In this document: piece after piece, positions 59,506-64,000 of the stretch
How the letters are laid out: every line of letters begins with the position of its first letter
How positions within the stretch are numbered: the first letter of the stretch is position 1
Origin: Pseudomonas sp. DNDY-54
Lineage (GTDB): Bacteria > Pseudomonadota > Gammaproteobacteria > Pseudomonadales > Pseudomonadaceae
NCBI RefSeq assembly: GCF_019880365.1
Contig: NZ_CP082271.1
Location: forward strand, 620,001-684,000
Direction of reading: 5' to 3'
Length of the DNA stretch: 64,000 nt
Notes under the pieces: model-generated
The model's database searches: none
Seen by the model: the letters and a program-made list of their open reading frames with translations, nothing else
Told to the model about the DNA's origin: nothing
Made by a program: the position numbers and the translations under genes

Positions 59506-60465
59506 TCAACTGTTTCTGACCATGGCTGGAATCGCCCGTAAGTAGATCAATTCACCAATCAGTTCTACGAGTGTCTGAGTAATCACAGCCGCCGCGGCCA
59601 GCGCGCGAATGGACTCCGGGAGCGCTAGGGCCAGGGGAAGCACTACAAGCGAGTTGCGAGTGCCTGAGCTAAAGGCCACTGCCCGTGCGGCAGAAGCCTC
59701 CAAGCCAAATAGCCGGGAGCTGAGTACGCCGAGGGCCGGAGCGAGTAGTAGAAACGCTCCGTATACCGGAAGCAACGGCGCCAGGATGTCGAGTTGGTAC
59801 ACGACAGCCGCGATCTGCGAACCCACCACCACGATTAGAACCAGGGCCATTGCAGGCACTGGCAGCCAGGCCCAACCTGCGCTCCATGCGCGAAGCAGCA
59901 GAGATCGGCGTCCGCCAAATTCGGTGAGCACAGCCGCTACCAAGGGTAGGACGATCAGTAACAGGAAGGCTTCTGCGAAGGGCCACAGCTCGATCACTGT
60001 GCCGGCTTCGGGGCCAAGGATTAGCCGCAAGTAGAGGGGCAGCAGCAGAAGCTGGAGCAACAGCAGCAATGGCGTCGCCGCGAGCACCAGACGAGAGTCC
60101 CCTTTGCCCAGGTGGGTGAAGACCACCACGTAATCGATACAAGGCGTCAGCAGGACAAGCAGCGCGCCGACCAACAAGGCCTTGTTCGATGAGAGCGGCC
60201 ACGTCACCAGCCACACCATCAATGGCACCAATAGGAAGTTGGCCAGCAACAAGGCACCGACGAAGCGGCGGTTGGCAAAAGCTTCTCGCAGCTCCAAAAA
60301 AGGAATCTGCAGAAACATGGCATACATCAGCACGGCAATCGCCGGTGTGATGGCCATGGCCGTCAGTCCGGTGAATTGCGCAGAGCTCAGGCCTGCAATG
60401 GCAGCGGCCACCACCGCCGCGAAATAAAATGCTATCTGGTGTTCTTCCAGCCAGTCCCGCGACAT
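59506..60465 (-). CDS. Bile-acid:Na+/arsenite permease-family transporter
   Basis: Inner-membrane protein of 319 residues with about 10 segments of the BASS/Acr3 superfamily. Landmarks: FYFAAVVAAAIAGLSSAQF, the TPCIDYVVVFTHLGKGDSRL block, and near the C-terminus FSSGTRNSLVVLPLALALP (the GTRN motif). Acr3-type exporters need a membrane Cys; TPCIDY offers one. GGGAAG precedes ATG 60465. It is often seen in metal-resistance islands. Arsenite export is possible but no arsR or arsC is near. Confidence 0.75.
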   Translation of the reverse strand: MSRDWLEEHQIAFYFAAVVAAAIAGLSSAQFTGLTAMAITPAIAVLMYAMFLQIPFLELREAFANRRFVGALLLANFLLVPLMVWLVTWPLSSNKALLVGALLVLLTPCIDYVVVFTHLGKGDSRLVLAATPLLLLLQLLLLPLYLRLILGPEAGTVIELWPFAEAFLLLIVLPLVAAVLTEFGGRRSLLLRAWSAGWAWLPVPAMALVLIVVVGSQIAAVVYQLDILAPLLPVYGAFLLLAPALGVLSSRLFGLEASAARAVAFSSGTRNSLVVLPLALALPESIRALAAAAVITQTLVELIGELIYLRAIPAMVRNS

Positions 60466-60674
60466 CTGATATCTTCCCTTGTTGCGCAAGGGCGACATTC
60501 TCCCACTGGCATCGGATTTAACCCAGCGTTGAGGCTGGTTGCTTTTCGCTTTGCCGTTGGGCGAAGTCCGCAACGGTCCTAACAAGTCCTGCCGATAAGA
60601 GGATGCATGATGTTTCGAAATAACTGGATGGCGGGTCTGAGGCAAGTGCTCGCCATCGCCAGGAGTTAACCGCA

Positions 60675-61109
60675 ATGAATCCTCAACCTTCAGGCATGCC
60701 CTGGAACCTGCTGCTGCTAACCTGGCTGGTCGCACTGGTATCGACCCTGTCCGCGCTGTTCATTGGTGAGGTGATGGGCCAGGCACCCTGCGTGTTGTGC
60801 TGGTTCCAGCGTGCCTTCATGTTTCCGCTGGCGGTGATCCTGGCCATCGCCTGCTACCGCTCGGATTTCACCGTCTGGCACTATGCCCTGCCGCTGACCG
60901 CTATCGGTGCGGCACTGGCATTTGTTCACACGCTGCTCTATGCAGGGCTGATTCCACAGCCGATCCAGCCCTGCACGGCCACTGGTCCATCCTGCTCAGG
61001 CGCCGGAATGACCCTCTTCGGCGTGGTGCCCCTGCCGGCACTCGCCTTGTTCGCTTTTATCCTTATCGCCATCCTGCTCATAATCATCCGTCGGAGAACC
61101 ACCCCATGA
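60675..61109 (+). CDS. DsbB-family disulfide bond formation protein (BdbC-like)
   Basis: Inner-membrane quinone-linked oxidase of 144 residues with four segments. First redox pair CVLC within GQAPCVLCWFQRAFMFPL and second pair CTATGPSC, spaced as in BdbC/DsbB relatives. It reoxidises a DsbA-like partner, presumably the next product, whose start overlaps its stop as ATGA. Short length matches BdbC rather than housekeeping DsbB. Confidence 0.9.
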   Translation: MNPQPSGMPWNLLLLTWLVALVSTLSALFIGEVMGQAPCVLCWFQRAFMFPLAVILAIACYRSDFTVWHYALPLTAIGAALAFVHTLLYAGLIPQPIQPCTATGPSCSGAGMTLFGVVPLPALALFAFILIAILLIIIRRRTTP

Positions 61110-61786
61110 ATCGCCGTTCCGTGGTCCTGATCGTCAGTGTCGTGATCCTGGCCGTCTTTGCTGCCGCCGCATTCTTCTATTCCCCCTCGCAATCGCCTCA
61201 ACAGGCCCAGGCTCCCGGTTCGACAGCCCAAGAGACCGCGACACAACCCAAACAGAACGGCGGCCAGTTGGTTCGCTTCCACTCTCCAGTGTTCGGCCCG
61301 GCGCAAGCGCCAGTGACCATCGTCGAATTCTTTGACCCCTCCTGCGAGGCATGCCGCGCCTTCCACCCCTATGTGAAGCAGATCCTCGCCGAGAACCCGG
61401 AAGACGTGCGTTTGGTGCTGCGCTATGTACTGTTCCATCAAGGCTCCGAAGAGGTGGCGCGAATGCTGGAGGCGGCGCGTAAGCAAAATCTCCATGAACA
61501 AGTGTTGGGGGCTGTGCTGGAAGCCCAACCCGGTTGGCACGACGACCCCAAGGTAACGCAGGCATGGGCTGCTGCAGAGCGCGTCGGTTTGAACTTGGAA
61601 CAGGCCCGCCAGGACATGCATACGCCTGGCGTCAACGCCGTGCTGGAAACGGACATGCAGGACGTTAAAGCCGTTGGGGTTCGTGGCACGCCGACTTTTT
61701 TTGTCAATGGTCGTGCGCTCAGCGAGTTTGGCCCGGAGCCGCTGCGCCAGTTGGTGAACAGCGAAGTGGCCAAGGCACGAGAATGA
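61106..61786 (+). CDS. DsbA/BdbD-like thiol oxidoreductase
   Basis: Anchored periplasmic thioredoxin-fold protein of 226 residues. Signal-anchor VVLIVSVVILAVFAAAAFFY, a Gln/Pro linker, then the active site in FFDPSCEACRAFHPYV (CEAC) and cis-Pro loop VRGTPTFFVNGRAL. It is coupled to the dsbB-like gene. Together they could form disulfides in proteins made by this island, or buffer metal stress. Confidence 0.9.
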   Translation: MNRRSVVLIVSVVILAVFAAAAFFYSPSQSPQQAQAPGSTAQETATQPKQNGGQLVRFHSPVFGPAQAPVTIVEFFDPSCEACRAFHPYVKQILAENPEDVRLVLRYVLFHQGSEEVARMLEAARKQNLHEQVLGAVLEAQPGWHDDPKVTQAWAAAERVGLNLEQARQDMHTPGVNAVLETDMQDVKAVGVRGTPTFFVNGRALSEFGPEPLRQLVNSEVAKARE

Positions 61787-61790
61787 CACT

Positions 61791-62252
61791 ATGAGCGCGC
61801 TGGAAAACCGCGTGCCACCGCTGCTCGTGGCCGGCCTGATCGCTGTGCTGATGGGTTTGTCGGGAACCAAATTGCCGGGTTTCGAACTGGCATGGACCGC
61901 GCGCCTGACCTTCGCTTTGCCAATACTGCTCCTGGGGCTCGGCGTGTGCCTCGCCGGCGTCCTGTCGTTTCGCCGCGCGCGTACTACGGTTAATCCATTG
62001 CAGCCGCAGCAGGCTTCTGCATTAGTGGAGGCTGGCATCTACCGGTACAGCCGCAACCCCATGTACTTAGGCTTTGCCATTATCCTGGCGGCTTGGGCGC
62101 TGGTCTTGGCCTCGCCTCTAACCCTGCTTGGCGTAGTTGCTTTCGTGCTGTACATGAACCGTTTCCAGATCCCAGCCGAAGAGTGGGCGCTGGAAACATT
62201 GTTCGGCGAATCATTTGCCCGCTACCGTGCACGAGTCCGCCGCTGGCTCTGA
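61791..62252 (+). CDS. Isoprenylcysteine carboxyl methyltransferase-family protein
   Basis: Membrane methyltransferase-like protein of 153 residues with four segments. Conserved C-terminal SAM-binding blocks: VEAGIYRYSRNPMYLGFAII and MNRFQIPAEEWALETLFGES, FARYRARVRRWL. Substrate unknown in bacteria. It lies 4 nt after the DsbA-like gene; the three genes form one operon. Confidence 0.88.
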   Translation: MSALENRVPPLLVAGLIAVLMGLSGTKLPGFELAWTARLTFALPILLLGLGVCLAGVLSFRRARTTVNPLQPQQASALVEAGIYRYSRNPMYLGFAIILAAWALVLASPLTLLGVVAFVLYMNRFQIPAEEWALETLFGESFARYRARVRRWL

Positions 62253-62466
62253 GCGTCCGCGGCGGTAGCGACTGGCGGGGCTTGCTCGTCGCGGCAGCCT
62301 GCCGAAGGTGCCACGACCTAGCCTGATCTCCTCGTGACGAGCTGCTTTGGCCACATGCCGCTAGCATGTCTCTGGTCGAAGACATAGCGCCAACGAGTGA
62401 TGTCGCAAGTTCACTCCGTTGATATCGAGATAACTGTCTAGCAACAGCGGTGAGCGCAAAGCAGGC

Positions 62467-63387
62467 TTATGCTTCGCTGCGATGACTGTCGGCCTGCCTG
62501 GTGTCGATACAAACACTGCCGTCTAGCTCCATTTCAAGTGTCGAGTGGCTGACTTTGAATCGCTCATGAAGTACACGTTTTAAATCAGTCTTCACTCGTT
62601 CAATTTCGGGCAGGCTAGCCTTCTTGATGACAACGTGAGCTTCCAATGCAGTTGAATGTTCGGCAATTTCCCAGACATGTACGTGGTGAACACTCACAAC
62701 GTCGTCCACTTGCTCCATGACATTGATTATATCAGTGATGGAAACTCCTTCTGGTGCGCCCTCCATTAACAAGTGAATGGTTTTAGGTAGCATGCTAAAG
62801 CCCTGCCATAGCACGTAACCAGCAATCATCAGCGTCAGTACAGTATCTGTCCAATACCAGTCATACAGAAGGATTAATGTTCCGGCAATAATAACACCGA
62901 CGGAGGCCAGCGCATCCGACACATTGTGCAAGAATGCCGCCTTTATATTCATGCTATTCTTAGACATTGTGTAGGTGAGCAAGGCCGTGACGACATCTAC
63001 AATCAAGGCTATTCCCGCCACCACGACCACTGTCCATCCTTCAATGGGCTGTGGGGCAAAAAACCGACCTATAGCTTCGTAGATGAGGTAGAGACCAACG
63101 ATAATCAGCGTGACCAAGTTAATCAAAGCCGCTATGGTTTCACTGCGTCGGTAGCCGAAGGTTTTAAAAGCATCTGGCGGTTTGCGACCGATTTTACGTG
63201 CGATGAGCGCAATAACCAGTGATGCGGCATCGCTCAAGTTATGTAGCGCGTCAGCTATGAGCGATAAACTGCCAGAAAGTATTCCTCCAACAACTTGTGC
63301 CAGAGTTAGCACAGTATTAACGCCAATGGCAGCGATTAAACGCTTATCGCCTATGGCTTCGGTGTTATGGTTATGTTCGTGAGCCAT
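62467..63387 (-). CDS. CDF-family divalent metal exporter (CzcD-like)
   Basis: Inner-membrane metal:proton antiporter of 306 residues. His-rich N-terminus MAHEHNHN, six segments, metal-site motifs ADALHNLSDAASLV (HxxxD) and FLHNVSDALASVGVI (HxxxD), and a C-terminal ferredoxin-fold domain (VHHVHVWEIAEHSTALEAHV) with regulatory His. Exports Zn, Cd or Co by family knowledge. GC is clearly lower than the DsbA/DsbB genes, indicating a separate origin. Confidence 0.9.
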   Translation of the reverse strand: MAHEHNHNTEAIGDKRLIAAIGVNTVLTLAQVVGGILSGSLSLIADALHNLSDAASLVIALIARKIGRKPPDAFKTFGYRRSETIAALINLVTLIIVGLYLIYEAIGRFFAPQPIEGWTVVVVAGIALIVDVVTALLTYTMSKNSMNIKAAFLHNVSDALASVGVIIAGTLILLYDWYWTDTVLTLMIAGYVLWQGFSMLPKTIHLLMEGAPEGVSITDIINVMEQVDDVVSVHHVHVWEIAEHSTALEAHVVIKKASLPEIERVKTDLKRVLHERFKVSHSTLEMELDGSVCIDTRQADSHRSEA

Positions 63388-63863
63388 TGGTTTTTAACCG
63401 TCCTTAAATAACATAAGACAAGGATAGGGAGCCCAAAAAAGTAATAGATAATACTAGCACCAATACCATCTGGCCTTCCAAACCACACTGACAGAAATGC
63501 GACCACTCTCAAGCGAGTTCGTGCATTATCGTCTGAAACTTGCCGATAACTGGCCGATCCCTCTCAAACGTTAAACGACGTTGCTCGCTAATGATAGATG
63601 ATGCGGCGTCAATCCGAAGATGACAAAATTGTAATCTTCCAATCATTCTTTTCGTAGGATAGGCCCTTGCAGATTGGTGCGCCTCGGTGCTGACATGACG
63701 AAGCAAGGCGCTCATGTCACCGCGCAATGGAAGCATTACATTTCAATAATGTAATGCTTGGCTCATGCTGCTGTTAACTTCAATCACGCAAAATTCATTC
63801 GAACCTGCAGGGCTCAGCGAGAAAGCTCAGCAAGCCACCTTTGAATTTAGCGAGGACTGCCCT
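63388..63863. other. Regulatory gap between metal exporter and secreted-protein genes
   Basis: A 476-base A/T-rich divergent region. The only clear structure is the palindrome at 63731-63759. Short open frames inside (such as 63509-63736 on the minus strand) show no coding character. Confidence 0.4.
63731..63759. promoter_or_regulatory. Perfect 12-bp inverted repeat, probable operator
   Basis: Arms AAGCATTACATT and AATGTAATGCTT separated by TCAAT, about 105 bp before the gene at 63864. TTACA-N-TGTAA symmetry recalls sites of metal-responsive response regulators (CopR/CzcR type), but the regulator is not in view. Confidence 0.55.
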
Positions 63864-64000
63864 ATGAATCTGTTGAAAGCTATTGTTGTTGGTTTGGTAA
63901 TCTGCGGCTCCGCATTGTCTTATGCAGAAGATGGTTACGACCGCTCAATTAAATTTAATGAAAAATTCCGAGCAGATCAAAAACGAATTCACGGAACCGA
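63864..64000 (+). CDS. Small secreted protein (5' part, runs off the window)
   Basis: First 45 codons: signal peptide MNLLKAIVVGLVICGSALSY cleaved at YA-ED, then DGYDRSIKFNEKFRADQKRI. GAGGACT lies before ATG 63864. The pattern of a short signal followed by a charged helical start resembles metal-induced small periplasmic proteins of pseudomonads, but the remainder is needed for a name. Confidence 0.6.
   Translation, partial: MNLLKAIVVGLVICGSALSYAEDGYDRSIKFNEKFRADQKRIHGT

Noticed and set aside
63509..63736. Minus-strand 75-codon frame near the right end
   Set aside because: No ribosome-binding site, no domain, overlaps the palindromic regulatory region.

Overview
The window looks like a chromosomal segment of a Pseudomonas / Stutzerimonas stutzeri-group bacterium. 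It is a high-GC gammaproteobacterial sequence with tightly packed, overlapping operons. It carries the familiar uvrA / MFS / ssb order, a zinc-starvation ABC operon, gdhA, fpr, rlmG and ettA of pseudomonad type. It also carries a full phosphite-oxidation operon (ptxABCDE) whose dehydrogenase matches, from memory, the P. stutzeri WM88 enzyme almost residue for residue. No rRNA, tRNA or CRISPR array was seen.

Left part, 1-35.4 kb, is core-like chromosome. It holds the 5' end of uvrA, a YajR-type transporter, ssb, two sugar-nucleotide enzymes and an OmpW porin. A TonB/ExbB/ExbD energy-transduction operon with DUF3450 and TPR partners follows a Fur-like site. A DUF2796-ABC-DUF3299 operon lies next to a candidate Zur site. 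Then come moeA, trmA and a purine permease beside a cytoplasmic PaoABC-type molybdo-flavoenzyme with its cofactor-maturation genes (XdhC/PaoD and MocA types). MFS, CMD, MerR, rlmG, fpr, gdhA, gntK and ettA complete this part. REP-like repeats sit in several of the gaps.

Right part, 35.4-64 kb, is a patchwork accessory region starting directly upstream of ettA. Block A (35.5-41.0 kb) is an operon of three different large tyrosine recombinases plus a small helical protein, overlapping start to stop. Block B (41.4-44.3 kb) is an orphan pair, a TIM-barrel-like secreted protein and a membrane-anchored NodB deacetylase, resembling PelA split in two. Block C (44.7-58.5 kb) is bracketed by perfect 20-bp inverted repeats. 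Just inside the repeats lie the N-terminal and C-terminal pieces of one kind of integrase. Between them are an IS21 remnant, a beheaded LTA-synthase-like sulfatase, an ECF sigma/anti-sigma/metal-sensor operon, a diheme cytochrome/SHP pair with a b561-flavin-ferredoxin fusion, a broken MBL hydrolase with an IS5-type remnant, and ptxABCDE behind a Pho box. Block D (58.5-64 kb) has the tail of a Tn3-family transposase with an orphan TnpC-like regulator, a bile-acid/arsenite-type permease, a DsbB/DsbA-like pair, an isoprenylcysteine-type methyltransferase, a CDF metal exporter of lower GC, and the start of a small secreted protein behind a perfect palindrome.

Short motifs of the type CGGCCAAAA(G/C)CTGCC recur at the block boundaries in alternating orientation. 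This suggests that they were recombination sites used while the patchwork was assembled. All assignments were made by reading the sequence and from memory of families; no database search was run.
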